From Colias croceus (taxonomy: Eukaryota; Arthropoda; Insecta; Lepidoptera; Pieridae), in NCBI RefSeq assembly GCF_905220415.1, contig NC_059543.1:6944001-7008000 (forward strand): 64,000 bases of DNA, in the 5' to 3' direction. Made by a program: the position numbers and the translations under genes. Under the pieces are notes generated by a model. It saw only the letters and a list, made by a program, of their open reading frames with translations. It ran no database searches and was not told where the DNA came from. Positions 51,038-63,736 of this stretch are shown one piece after another. The number at the start of each line of letters is the position of its first letter. The stretch's first letter is position 1.

Positions 51038-53187
51038 AAAAGATATTAATATATGTAATAACAAGCTATTTATCTGGCAATTTTTATAAAACATCCAATA
51101 TCATTAAATAATGAACGCTAACAAGAAGAGTATTTGATATTAAATGTAACAAAAAATATGCTAAAAAGTAAACTGTATTTGATCACGAAACCTTATACCT
51201 AAAGTCTAAACAGTACAAAATAAGGGATTACGCGAGTAAAAAAGTTTGAAATGTCTGAAACACTTTACATAGTATACACGCGTAGATATTCGAGATTTTG
51301 AATTATTCATTTATCTCAAAACGCGTAAGTTTTCAAAGAAAAAGACATACTTTTCACATGGCTGAGGCTATACAAAGGATAATGTATGTTTATTTCGGTT
51401 AAATTAAATTGAGAAATTATTATTCATACGGGTGCATTTTAACATAAAATATTTTAAGATCAAGAAGCACTGATATAATACTTAACTCTAAAACCAAAAG
51501 GTTGTGTGTTAAATTGTCTGAAATAGTAACAGCTGATTAGAAGGGTTTTGAAAGTAAAATAAATTATTTAGTGATAAATAAGGTATATTTTCCTTATTAC
51601 CTCTCGAGAAGAGCTTATTTTTTATCTCGATGTAAAGCTTGCAAAAATAATTTGCAATAAGTACAAATTTTGCAGTTAGATCACGATCCATGTTTCATTA
51701 TAAACAGAATATGTTAATAATGATTATGCTAAAAACCATTTATATTACGTTAAACACAATTTAAGTTATAACTGGTGAATACAAAATTATATCTAATTGT
51801 AATTCTAGAACCAAATGGCTGACACCTACAGATTTTAGGTTGGTATATATTATCTTTTTTACGAAAGCTCTGTTTAAGAATCGAGGAACGTATTAGTTTA
51901 ATTATAGTTAGTACAATATTTATGTATGTATTTTTGTAAAATTTCTTCATTATCTTCAAATAACTATAATATTTGAAAATCGCTACTTCTTTTGACTTAC
52001 AAGTTCTTGATCTATTGCGGGCAGTCCCAATGACACGAACTTTTGACCTTCACATGCTTTTTGGCAAAATTTGTAGACAGTCATTTACCAAAGCCCTACC
52101 CTCGGCCTCCAATTTACCAAATTGTGCAAATTAATTCTGATTTATAGTGTTTGGCTATTATGTTTTTTACTCAGAAATGATATTTAAGGAATAGGTAACT
52201 CTTATATTCTGTTTTTTTTAACTGCTAATTATTATGAAGAGTTGAAAGAGTAAGCTTTTTGTTCTTTAAAGAAGAGTAAAATATTATGTTATATACCTAC
52301 TATACCTACCCGTGCAGTGGCACGTTTATACATTTTATTACACGAATAAAATGTACCTACATAGTGATGTAGGTACATTTTATTCGTGTAATGAGGAATA
52401 GTCAAAACTTTAAATGGCAATTTTGATAACTTTATTGATAAATATTCTGAAAGGGATAATTTTGAGATGTATCAAATCTAGCCTAGCCTTCAATAATTAT
52501 AATATTCGAAATAAAATGTATTTTTTCAAGTAATAGCCAATAGGCAAATAAACTAAATTCTACTATACCTACAAATTCCTAATATACCAAAAATTCACAT
52601 CAAAGCGCTATTTCCAACACTATAATAATGTAACAAACAAAAAGGATTGCTGAATATTTTCTTCAAACGCGTTTAATTATTCATATAAAGCGCCAGTATT
52701 TAAAGATAAAATCTTTCTCTTGATTAATGGCATTCTCCTTACAAAGTTCAATGTTAACGAACTTGTGTGGAATGTATAACACATAAAAATCTCCATTTCT
52801 AATAACACCATTTTGTAAAAAAAAATTACCTAATAGTACTAGACTGTAGTATGATATTATCACCAAAAATGATAACTTATTACTAATTGTTTATGATATA
52901 AAATACTCCCAATCAAGACGGAGAAAACTCTTCTGCATGATGATTGCCTTTTTAAAATCGTCATGGTGACTCTATATAATTACCTCTTTCGCCTAATGCC
53001 CATCTTTAGAGCAGTATTAAAAAAAGTTTTTAATTTTTTTAACGTCGTATAGTGGTCTTGTTAGTTTTATTTTAACGTCACCTGATCCACGAACATTTGG
53101 GTTATCAAGAGTCATCTAATGATATCTAAATTATATAAATCTTTTCAAGGATTTGTAAGATTTGTTTTAATAAAGAGTATTACTTAC
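51038..53187. other. AT-rich intronic DNA with one hairpin
   Basis: Contains the perfect hairpin at 52337-52392. Otherwise no supported feature. Confidence 0.6.
52337..52392. repeat. Perfect hairpin, 26-bp arms, 4-base loop
   Basis: ATTACACGAATAAAATGTAC, then CTACAT, the loop AGTG, and the exact reverse complement. A perfect stem with a tiny loop is more like a very small inverted-repeat relic or a replication-error palindrome than a microRNA precursor, which usually has bulges and a larger loop. Confidence 0.9.
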
Positions 53188-53208
53188 ATGCATTCGTACA
53201 AGATGTGC
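53188..53208 (-). CDS. Coding microexon, 21 nt
   Basis: This very short exon has a TATTTTCAG acceptor (53209 onward) and a strong GTAAGT donor (53182-53187). It is 21 nt long and phase 1 at both ends. With the G from the 62.0-kb exon it adds GTSCTNA and leaves a T that completes a Ser codon in the 42.6-kb exon. The peptide contains one Cys and no recognisable domain. Gene finders commonly miss exons this small. The evidence is the pair of good splice sites plus exact frame agreement on both sides; the peptide alone would not be convincing. Confidence 0.65.
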
Positions 53209-55340
53209 CTGAAAATATAAGCCTTACTGGACGTATGGAAAATTTAGAACGGCTTGAAATTACTACCTATATCGGTGAACATATTATTATGTTTGTGTAG
53301 ACAACTAAATTAATAGTTGTATAAATAAACAGATGAACATACAACCTACTCCTTTTGTTTTTGATCGATTAAAAGCTCATTAAGCTGTTATATTAAATAG
53401 GTTTTTTTTCGTCTAGTGTGTTTTCGGCCTACGGCTTCAATGTTTTAAATACATAATTAGCTAAAAATTTTGTTAGTGGTATTTTCTAATACTATTAACT
53501 TATTTCCTTCCGTACTCCGGTTGTCTGGAAGAAATCGCTATTTAGCGATAAGACCGCCATTTGTTTTAATTTATAATTAGATTAAGTTCATATTTAAATT
53601 ATCTAAGAGCAATAAAGGATAAATAAATAAATATTTTTATTGCGTGAACCATTTAATTTATTACTTGGTGAGACATGTAAATAATGCAGATACATATGAT
53701 ACTTTTTATGTACAACCTGTCATACCATATGCTCGTGTTATAAACCACAATGTTATATTAAATCTTAATCTAAGTCGATGGAACTAATTACTTAACCATT
53801 ATTACTTTATTTAAACTCATAAAAATAAGTGTGGTTAACTCATTGTTTTGTAAATCGGTAATAATAAATAATGAACTGGCAAATCTGGAAATCTATATTA
53901 TAAGCATGGTAATTATAACGTAGATGAGCTACCATAATTTATTGATAATAATTAAGCATACTTGATAATCAATTTTGTTTCCTAACACAATATGATTTAT
54001 TTACTGCTTCAGAGCTTTATTCAAATAATATAAATGTGTTTATATTCTTGTTTTCGAACATTTAAAGTGCAAAGTTGAACACAGTACCACCTGTTCGTAC
54101 ACAAGCATTGTATAAATTATAGTACGAAATAGAGATAAGAAAGGTAGACATTGACTAAAAAATTTAATTTATATAACTTTGTAAGAACGTCGACAACGCA
54201 GGTAAATTTACCTCACTAACGTTATTCATTTAACTCAATAATATTAAAATGATAAAGATAATCATACATGTAATTAGAATATTTGTCTGTCAGTTTAAAT
54301 AATATTCATCTAGGTAATATATTATGGTTATGGAAAACACACCTACACGCAGTATAACATCTAATAGAAACTAAGTTATGGGCGTTATAAACATTATTTT
54401 TTATTTAATTTCAAAGCTGTGTGCAATTACGAATAAGGGACCATCTCAATTGTTAATTTAATTGGGGATGGGTAGAATACGAGTAATGTAGTAAATTATT
54501 TCTAAGTAAACGTTATATGTAAGTATAATTTCAAAATACTTATTAGTTCTTTTTTGATCAGCAAATTTACTGTCGTTCGGTTTAAAACAGTTCGGCATAT
54601 CTAATACAATATAAGTAGGAAATAAAAAACTTATTTCAATACTTAATTGCATTTACAATATTTTTAAAAGAAGTTATTAAAACGCAATATAATATTATAA
54701 TCAAAAGCAGAGTGCTACAATGACGCAAAACTGCATAATAAATATTTGTGATAAAGACAGCGGAGTTTCTTTGAAATCACTATATATGAGTATATATAGC
54801 ATACTTAATTTTGGATATCAGTGAATATCCTATGCCAACTGACAATGAGAGCCGAATATTTTACCTTTGTTGCAAAAATCTGGTTTGACGACACAAGCGG
54901 GTTTCGGTAGATGCTATAAGATTTTCTCAATGTAGGTAAACCACTTTACAATTATTATAATCTTGTGCAACAAATTGACGCAACATTGGAAAGCGGCGAT
55001 TCTCCCAATTTTGGAGCTTCTTTTAATCATAGAAGATGTTACAGCTGGCTGCTCCAACGCTCTCACAGCTGTAATTCATTCATTTTCTATATTAAATTAT
55101 AGCAGACACACATTATACCTAGGTATTCCCTATATATAATATACCTACACATATCATCACCATTGTAATAACAACGCGAGTCATTCAATTTTCCAAGAAA
55201 TTCCTCGTCTTTTTAAGTGTGTTTTTCACGCTATCGTAAAAGTTAAAGTACCTACAAAGAAAAACGTGGACATCAAATGAGAGATAAATTTAATTACGCA
55301 GCTAAGTTGCTCCAAACATTACATCAAATTGTATTTAATT
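53209..55340. other. AT-rich intronic DNA
   Basis: No supported feature. A block at 54875-54925 looks like a repeat piece (AAATCTGGTTTGACGACACA) and is also flanked by AG and GT on the minus strand, but its length breaks the reading frame. Confidence 0.55.
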
Positions 55341-55495
55341 TAAAGCATGTGTATAAAAATGAATGTTTGTCTGTATATCCTTTAAATAATCGTAAACTAT
55401 ACGTTTGATCATGTGTGATGATCTTCAGCAGTCTTGTGCATGAGCTCCGATCTTCGTCCGACCATAGACGAAGCCGAGGTGCATAGTTGCTAGTA
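55341..55495 (-). repeat. Interspersed repeat, reverse, degraded
   Basis: Runs from AAGCATGTGTATAAAAATGA to GACGAAGCCGAGGTGCATAG and TTGCTAGT. The terminal GACGAAGCCGAGG matches the inverted start of the CTAGC/CCCGGCTTCGCCC-type repeats. It is diverged. Confidence 0.55.
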
Positions 55496-56932
55496 TCTTA
55501 GGGATAGATTATGTTATGAAAGAACTAATGAAAAAAATGTAATGATGAGTTTACCTTTTGGCATATTTGCTTTAGTCTTCGTCAAACAATGCATTTGGAT
55601 ATTGTGACGAATTTGCTGTGTTGAGACTTGAAACTATTTAGTATTTATTTCTCGTTCTACCTAACACTTATTTATTGTTCTGCGTTGACGTCGAGTCAGT
55701 GCAAAAAAAGATACACAGAATTCCACCATATGCAAACTCATGAATCTTAAATAGATTCATTGTCCCATTCAAGGTTTTCAAAATAGCTCTAAATATTGTT
55801 ATTCACGATGGATATTGGTTTTTCTTATGTAACTAATTGTTTGATAATTGTGTTCTTCACATATTATCCAAAAAAATATTATTGTAGTCAGATTTTTGAG
55901 TATGACTGTCATACAACAGAATAAACTACACTTATTCATAAACATACAAACAATCTTATCTATGTCAACTTGAAGGAAATTTTGATAAATTCTTCCGTCT
56001 CAAGGTAATATTTTGCAAGCAATTTAACAATGATAACGTTCATACTGTATATTATAATGTCACAATCATCATTTAAAGATGTTGTTTAGCAGTTTTAAAA
56101 CGCTTTGTTTACAACATTCTTAGACATGTAGCGGTTAGACATGTATAAAAGATAATCACACCATCTCAATGCAAACCATTAATAAAGAGCTATTTATTTA
56201 TCGCAGATAAACTAAGCGTATCAGAAATATCGAAATTATTTTAACTAAATATACATTTAAATTAAAATATACTTATTAATAGACTGCAACAAATTTTCCA
56301 ATGGGTTTGGAAAATTTATCTCCAGAATATTAATTGATACTAAATATTTATTTAATAGCAGTCATTAAAAACCTTAAAAACATATATTCAACATGTAACA
56401 TTTTTTATAAGTACATAAACACTACATATTATGATACTATGAGCATTGTAATTTGTGAAAATAGAAAATTCTAACTAGGTATTGCTCAATCGAGCATATT
56501 TATGTTATGCAATAATTAAATCAATTAATAAAGGAAAAAAAACTCTATAAATGATAACATTTCCACGTATTTTTTCGTCATACTTATTTTTAAACTATGA
56601 ATACTAGCTCTCTTTTTTGCGGAAATTTTCAAGTTGTAAGATGATCTATCAATCTTATCAAAATCACTGATTATGCTTTACTATAATTATTAAGGTAGAT
56701 ATTACATAAACAAAGCTGATTATAAATTCACGAGCTTGAAACAAATTACATCATGTATTTAAAATTATATCATTAATACATTACCTACTCTAATTCTTGA
56801 ACTAATTTTTGTAGGTAACATAAAAAAGCAATTAATATAGTACCTATATTTATTTAAAAAATGACTCAGATTTTTGGAACAACCTATTAAGCTATGAAAT
56901 GACACGTACACAATAGTACGTATTTAAGTTTA

Positions 56933-57117
56933 TAGTCCGCCCCGGCTTCGCCCTTGGTTCATATTTCGCAATAAAAGGTACCTAGCCTATGTCCTTTCTC
57001 GGGTATCAAAATATCTCCATACCAAATTTCATGCAAATTGGCTCAGTAGTTTAGGCGTGATTGAGTAACAGACAGACAGACAGAGTTACTTTCGCATTTA
57101 TAATATTAGTATGGATT
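56933..57117 (+). repeat. Interspersed element (CGGTCCGCCCCGG family), forward
   Basis: Starts TAGTCCGCCCCGGCTTCGCC and ends ACAGACAGACAGAGTTACTT, CGCATTTATAATATTAGTAT. Its 3' half matches the 35.4-kb copy. Confidence 0.8.
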
Positions 57118-60100
57118 ATAATGTTCACATAATATTTTAATTATTAGTCTACAAGATAACACTGTGATTGCTCTTACTTACAGTAATCAACAAACCTCAG
57201 CTATATTAGCGTCTTATGTATCTTAAGAAATTCTCGACGACATACATACATAATTTACTGTGTTGAAATACGATTTATCCATATAAAGCGGCGTATTATA
57301 GTCTTCCGTGTTTATAAAATTCTTAACTATGTGAAAAATAATTATATTATAATTATAATGAAATCAGAGTTGTTAGACGACGCGACGTTTAATCTGTACC
57401 GACACAACCGTTTCTATTTCCCATATTTTAAATGTAAGAAACTAATAAAACATAATGTTGTAGCTGTTACAAATGCATTCATTATTTATAATTTACACCC
57501 CCAGTTTAATGATTTATTGCATTATATTTCTTTCTTCGTTGATAAGAGAATCAATCAAAACAAAATATTGCGTCTTACGATTTATTTGTTAAGAATGCAC
57601 GATAAACAATATCTTGTTATTTATAACGTAATGCAGAATAAATTGTGTCTAAGTGTCCGTCGTTTATTCGAGGTCGCTGAAATAGGCCATGATTCTGATG
57701 GGAGAAGCGATGACGCAGAGCATGAAGGCTAAGGGTGTAGGCGTTGTCATGGGTAATAGCCTAAAACCCCTTTGGGTGCAAACATTCGATATAAATTATT
57801 TCCGATCGTTCTTGGTTCTTACTTGCTCAATAGGTACCTTAATCGATATTCTTTGACTGAAACGGAAATAAATAATTCACTGATACAGGCTGTAAACGTC
57901 TGTTTTACTGCATTTTTTATATATTCATTTTGTAATCAAGAAATATTTTTAGGAAAAGAAATAATGACTGATAAAGAAATTAATCAACTTTTTAACTTTT
58001 GTATATTAAATGCATAAAACAAACAAGGTAGTTTATATATAGATCTTGGAATGGTAATCCGTTACATATACTTAATTAAACTAGTTTTATATTCGACCGT
58101 TTTTTTAATAACACTATATTATGTCTATAAAATTGCGTCGTTTTATCAAAAAACAGTTTTGGAATAGTGCCTTCCTATTTTATTATTTATTTATATCTAC
58201 ATACTTAAAATTGGTTATAATTAAATTAGAGATAAAAATTAAAAGTTTATAAGTAAATCTTCCTTATATACTTTTGTAAATCTTGTGTTATTTCTTTGTT
58301 TCAATTAAATTATTATTTAATAATGTAAGTATATTAAAATAAGCAGATTTGAAAAATGTATATATATGATAAGAGAAAGTAAACCGAAACAAGAATAGCA
58401 GCGGGAAATAATACTTTTTCGCGTAGACGTAATAACAGTATTATTCTATGACGGTCCTTTACCGCCTGATCAGTTTTTTATGCCTTCATCAATCAGACGT
58501 ATCGTCAAGGTCACTCTAGTTTTATTGCACAAACATATTTTTATCCATAGGACAAGATAACGTCCATTTGTATACAGAAAAAGTTATTTTTATGTACTAA
58601 GTTCATAAGGAAATTAAAGAATGATTGATTATGGTGTTGCTAGTTCTAAGAGAATAAAGGCGTTGAAAAATGTAGAGAAAACCATTGTTGGAGAGAAAAT
58701 TGGGCAATATTTGTATTTAGTTATAAAAGTTTAGAAATGCGGGCGAAGCCGCAGCCGAAAGGTTGTTAAATATATAGTAGTTAAATTAATCTGACATACC
58801 TACATCAAAATCACCCTCAGTCGGAAATTTACTTTATGACCAGATTATACACAAAACAATCACTGTGACACAAGAATTGTATACAGATGGTCTACATCTC
58901 CCAGAAAATAATGTTAAATTAAAAGAAAATATATTATATATTATATATAAATCAATATAATTCACACAAAAAAATAAAATATTAAATCTTTAAAGCAATG
59001 TAGTATTTCCATGTGTTTTCTAGAAAATTTCACTGGACAATATTGAATTAAATTCATCGTTTTAATTGACCACATTCTCCAATTGGAAATCTAGCATTGA
59101 AAGTTTAAATAGTTTTACCGTATACGATAAAACACTCGCTTGATACCTAAGTTAACCTAACAGTATTTACTGTTGATTGTTTTCAACAAATAAACCACTT
59201 AAGTATAATATTGTCACCTTTAATTCACCATACATGTGTTTTAACACGTACTCTTTGATTGTGATATTTACTTGATTTAGTTGGTACGATGTTGCTGTTT
59301 CAACAATTTCATTCTTTAATATTTAGCGGGTAATTTATAGTATTAACTTTCAACCGTATGAAGGGCAGACAACAAACACACTACAACATTAAATTCATAT
59401 TCAGTCTAGGTATATTTATTTGTGTAATAATTTTTAACCGGCCGCTGCGCAAATTTTCAGAGTTATAGCGAATTTAAAAATGAAAATAAACAAAATGATT
59501 TTTTAATAGGCGCTCAAGTCTAATGTTAGATAATCTAAATAGGTAAGTGCAAGGTTCACATAACCGTTTAACTAATGTTTATTTTATGGTTGTCGGTTTT
59601 TTATTAAATGTAGTTTTTTTATTAATGAATTCTCATTAGTTTTATTACCTATGCTAACTATAAGCATGCAATTCTATTTATATCACTTAACGGTTATTGA
59701 TATTTTATATTTATTTTAATTATTAATAAATATATAAGTGCAATTATCCTCATTATGAAATAATATAATCAATTAATATTGTAGTCTAACTGATTCATAA
59801 AAAAATATGTATATTACAGAGATTTAGAAAATTAGAGTAGAAGTGGGGCAGAATCCCAAAATATTGTAACTTAAAGACTTATTTTACACTTAGGTATAGT
59901 TATTTTATACATACCAAGGTGAGGAGTCTGATTATTTAACTTTAAAATTAAATTAATATGATGCGTGTAAAACACGCCTAAAGAATGAATAATGCTTTAG
60001 GCGTTTTAAGTTGGAGATAAGCTCACATTCTTATCAACACATGTTTTGTTAGCACTATAAAATAAGTTATATAATAGTATTATATGAATAACGTATGTAA

Positions 60101-61978
60101 TTTATATTTTCCTATATTATACCTGATTGATAAAAAATTAACAATAACTTGAATACTGGAAGTCATCTGGGTTACCTACATATTTCATACCATCACCCAT
60201 CTACCAAATAGTATCAAACATTTTGACATTTTCGAATCTATACTGTGTCTATACTATTATATTATGTACATTGCGTTTATCTCCATACCACAGAATACAT
60301 AATAGTAGCTAAATGTCCATACCCAAAACTCTATTGACTCTACAACGTCTACACTCCACAATTATACACATATACATAGGTTTAGAAACATTTATTTAAA
60401 AGGTACTAACATAATATCATCGACAGAAAGATTTTCTTATAGATAGTTTTTTGGAAATAATTTTGTGGCTGATATTTTACTTAACAAATCTACTATAAAA
60501 ATATAAATAGTGAAAAATTAAATACGAGAAATTGATACTCTCATTGCTCACCACAAGTCATCCCAGCACGTGCCAGGCTGTTATCTTTTATTTAGATGGT
60601 TCATTTATATATCTAAACGTAGTTAATATTATATTTCATATCCTAAACAAAAAATATGTTAATAAATCCAGGACTGGGTATATGACATTTATAAAATTGT
60701 GATTTTGCATGATTTTTCGTGTTATTTGTTGGATTAATGTGGATAAAGAACTGTTAAAAACTTTAAATATTCGGGGGTATTGAAGCTTCTTTGTGATAAA
60801 CCACATTATATTTATTTAGATACTGTACTTCAATAAAAAAAAATAATTAATTCAATTTTTTTACCTAAATGATGTTTTTGTACTATTTTGTCATCACGAT
60901 AAGCGGTCAATACATATTTTATAATTATCTGTATAATACCCACATACCTACATAAACAAATACCTTTTATTAATTAATACTTTTCATATGAACGGTTTTT
61001 AAACCCATAACAACTTTAATTAATGGTCATGCGTCAGACGTTTTTATTGTTTTATTAGTTTCAATTCACTTGAATTACTAAAATAATATACTTATTATAA
61101 TTTTTCATATATCATCCATACAGATTTTTTTTTAACATATCCCTATGATTTATTTTCTAAAAAAAAAATATTTATTTTCCAATAAAATTTCCACATTCTT
61201 TATTCTATTACCAATTCAAATGTACATGAAAATATGAAGCATAAATGCACTCAGACAATATAATATTCACAAGTTGATGTGATTTCTTATAAGGCTTTTG
61301 TTAGAGGAGAATTACAGTCATGTGACTGATTCTCCTTAAATTGTGTTTCTTGAGAGGAAGCTTTCCTATGAAAAAGGTACATATTTTGTATGATTTTTTA
61401 TTTAAAGCAGTTTGTACTCCAACCTTGCATACATTAATAGTTCAACAATTTGAGTCGTAAATATGAATGAAAATCTGTCAATCGACCGCGATCTTTGATA
61501 ACTTTTTTGTTGAATATATGAAAGGCAGTTGTTTAAACAATTGTTTTTTTCTGCCTAGAAACCTGATAAGACGTCTCAACTCAATGCGCCTGCTGTAAGT
61601 TTAGAAATAAGAATAAATAGCAAATTTAAGATTTTATGTTTATGATGTTGACTTATAATCCTGGTAAATTAACACATGTATATTTAAATAATGTGTAACG
61701 TTAGTTACGTAATTAAAACTGATTTATACTATATTTTTTGTAAACATTTATTTCCTTAGCTGCATAGACGACTTAATGTAAGAAAAATGAAGGAAGAACG
61801 TGTATTTCTATCAACTCTATTATATATACAGACAAATTTTATTATCATCACATCCAAAATTGTGATAACGATATCAAAATCCAAGAAATATGTTTGTCTG
61901 TTTTTTCTTCTTTATAATAACACTATTTCTTCATCTTCATAACAACAAGACAAGAGAAGAGAGTTTCCCCAAACTTAC
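57118..61978. other. AT-rich intronic DNA
   Basis: The 133-codon plus-strand frame at 57331-57732 is the longest here, but its first part is Ile/Asn/Phe/Tyr-rich as expected from AT-rich DNA and no motif is visible. Its end overlaps a G+C-richer patch (57660-57770). A remnant of a repeat start (GCGGGCGAAGCCGCAGCCG) lies at about 58740-58760 on the minus strand. Nothing else is supported. Confidence 0.55.
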
Positions 61979-62042
61979 CGGCATCAATCGGAACGACATC
62001 TGTTGTCAGCTCCACGACAACTGACACGTCATACGTGTCGAC
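61979..62042 (-). CDS. Coding exon, extracellular region, 5' limit uncertain
   Basis: The only frame open across this block reads VDTYDVSVVVELTTDVVPID, then Ala and a G that starts the next codon. The alternating hydrophobic pattern suggests a beta strand, as at the end of an extracellular domain, but no family can be claimed. The donor (GTAAGT, 61973-61978) is strong and its phase 1 matches the next exon. The 5' boundary is a weak point: the AG at 62043-62044 gives a phase-0 start but lacks a pyrimidine tract, and an in-frame TAA lies only ten codons further upstream. The true acceptor may be unusual, or the upstream part may be misread. Codon use is less AT-biased than the surroundings. Confidence 0.6.
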
Positions 62043-63367
62043 CTCCAGTTTTTTGTGTCCAAAGTTTTACTTCAGAGTATTCACACAGTTAATAGCATCA
62101 CATATATATTTCATTCACACACACGATCCACCTTTAATCACTAAATTTCGTTCGAATTTATTTATACCTGTTTTAGGGTTATTGGTCTTAGATTCACCCA
62201 AATCTAATTATAACTAAAATAAATGATTATTATTTTAATGAGACATCCAGTACACTGTGTTATTAACGCGTCGTTGTAAAGAGTGATAATGTTATCTGGT
62301 AAAATAAAAAAAATATTATAAATTCATTAAAACTTGACCTCAAAATCTTAATTACTAAGAACTGTGATTTAACTAGAACCATTCCTTATGATCTTTACCT
62401 TATACCAATCAAGGTATTAATGAATAATATTAAAGGATATTCTACGATTAAATCATCATAGATTAAAACCGTTGTAAATTACTTCATTACATAATTTGTT
62501 ACGCGTAAAGATTACACTATTTTGCGAAAATACTTTAACCGTAAGATATAACACAAAAAAATTGAATGCAAGGAATTTAAAACCCTGTTTATAATGTTAT
62601 TAAATATTAATGTGTTAATATAATGAAAAAGGTAATAATTAATTATATTATGGTAATTTATATCTAATCTAGATAAAAAACTTATTATTTGCTTTGATCG
62701 TGACTGTAATATTGATCACAATTCGCAAATTATATTATATACGTGTAGGTATAAGTATAAAGTTTTGATATGCAATATTTAAAATTATTTCTGTTTTACG
62801 AGTAGGAGCTAGTTTTAAATGACTTTTACCCCTCGCTAACTGAAGGGTGTATGAAGTGTGTACATAGTACGTACGTCTGTCGATCGTATTTTTGCTCTAC
62901 CTATTCTATTTTTGGTGTTTTTATTATAAGGTTGAAGGTAAATTGTGTATCGACAGCATTTTACTACAGCATTATATTTTTGTAGAAAACTCTTTTCTTT
63001 AATATCTTCTTCTAAGAATGTTCCAACAATTTTAAATATTCAATTTTAAATTATCTGTTATATATCGGGAAAATATCTGTATCGATTAAGTATTATTTTA
63101 TGGCGTATCATGGTCAAGTTCAAAACAAGTCTGTAATTCAACAGACCGCGAACGCATCTAAGCACGTGACCGATGGAAAATTAACACAGTACCTTGAAAG
63201 AAATAGCTATGTGACTTATACTAACATGAAAAAGTGTATTAATTTATTCAGACGAAATGTGTAGATGATTGACAAATAACTTTATGACGTCTCAGTTCCA
63301 ATAACATGTCCTTTATAAATAAAAGCCGACACATTTTCAATGTACAACAATTAAATCGTTATTTCCG
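62043..63367. other. AT-rich intronic or intergenic DNA
   Basis: No supported feature except a minus-strand AATAAA near 63242, a possible polyadenylation signal for the frame ending at 63368. Confidence 0.5.
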
Positions 63368-63490
63368 CTAATCTTCGCTCATTTTGTTCTGTTTTCGCAT
63401 TGGTGGCTGCCTCACTCCGATCATCATAACAATGATCACCAGAACAATAACTGCAGATAACAAGTTTTCCGCATAAATATACAAAAACAT
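63368..63490 (-). CDS. 40-residue frame with one membrane helix (micropeptide or terminal exon)
   Basis: From an ATG at 63490 to a TAG at 63368-63370 this frame encodes 40 residues. The hydrophobic run LLSAVIVLVIIVMMIGV is followed by a basic tail (RQPPMRKQNKMSED). The codons (GTG, CTG, ATC, CAG) are much less AT-rich than the window average, so I think the sequence is coding in some form. Two readings are possible. As a micropeptide, it is a single-pass membrane protein with a weak start context. As a 3'-terminal exon, it would begin after the TATCTGCAG acceptor at 63450 in phase 1, giving the end of a membrane protein whose earlier exons lie to the right. A minus-strand AATAAA lies about 125 bases downstream of the stop. 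It matches no protein I can name. Confidence 0.4.
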   Translation of the reverse strand: MFLYIYAENLLSAVIVLVIIVMMIGVRQPPMRKQNKMSED

Positions 63491-63736
63491 GAATATTCAT
63501 GTAGCGTAACAAATGAGAGGCACTGCCACTGGTCGTTAGAAAAATTATTGAAACTCACTCAAAAGTTAACGTGTTTTTTTTTCGCGGGAACGCAGCAAGG
63601 TAAGTTATTTTCGAGAGTGTGACAAGGACGATTCCGGGAAATCCATCACTAGTAAATAGTATACTGGACGTCTCATAATATGTAAACTCTACGAAAATTG
63701 CACTCGATATGATATAGAACGTGTCGAATAAATTAC

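Larger units (their letters stand above)
94..62042 (-). other. Gene span: single-pass transmembrane protein, partial
   Basis: This is the region covered by five minus-strand exons that splice together in one open frame. They lie at 62042-61979, 53208-53188, 42657-42604, 35974-35945 and 187-94. Four of the five donors are GTAAGT or GTATGT and the last is GTGAGT; four of the five acceptors end in CAG. Introns are 6.6 to 35.8 kb long and full of repeats. The joined product is an extracellular strand, a Ser/Thr/Asp/Gly-rich stalk and one membrane helix near the left edge, so the cytoplasmic tail must be encoded left of the window. The N-terminal ectodomain and signal peptide were not found and probably lie right of the window. 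The layout resembles cell-adhesion proteins with alternatively spliced stalks, but that is inference and no family is claimed. Confidence 0.75.

Noticed and set aside
54877..54925. Possible minus-strand exon of 49 nt (AG ... GTAAAA)
   Set aside because: Not a multiple of three, the donor is weak, and the core resembles a dispersed repeat.
57331..57732. 133-codon plus-strand frame, the longest outside the retrotransposon apart from the right-edge frame
   Set aside because: Residue make-up (Ile, Asn, Phe, Tyr, Leu) is what AT-rich DNA gives by chance, with no domain and no splice or promoter support.
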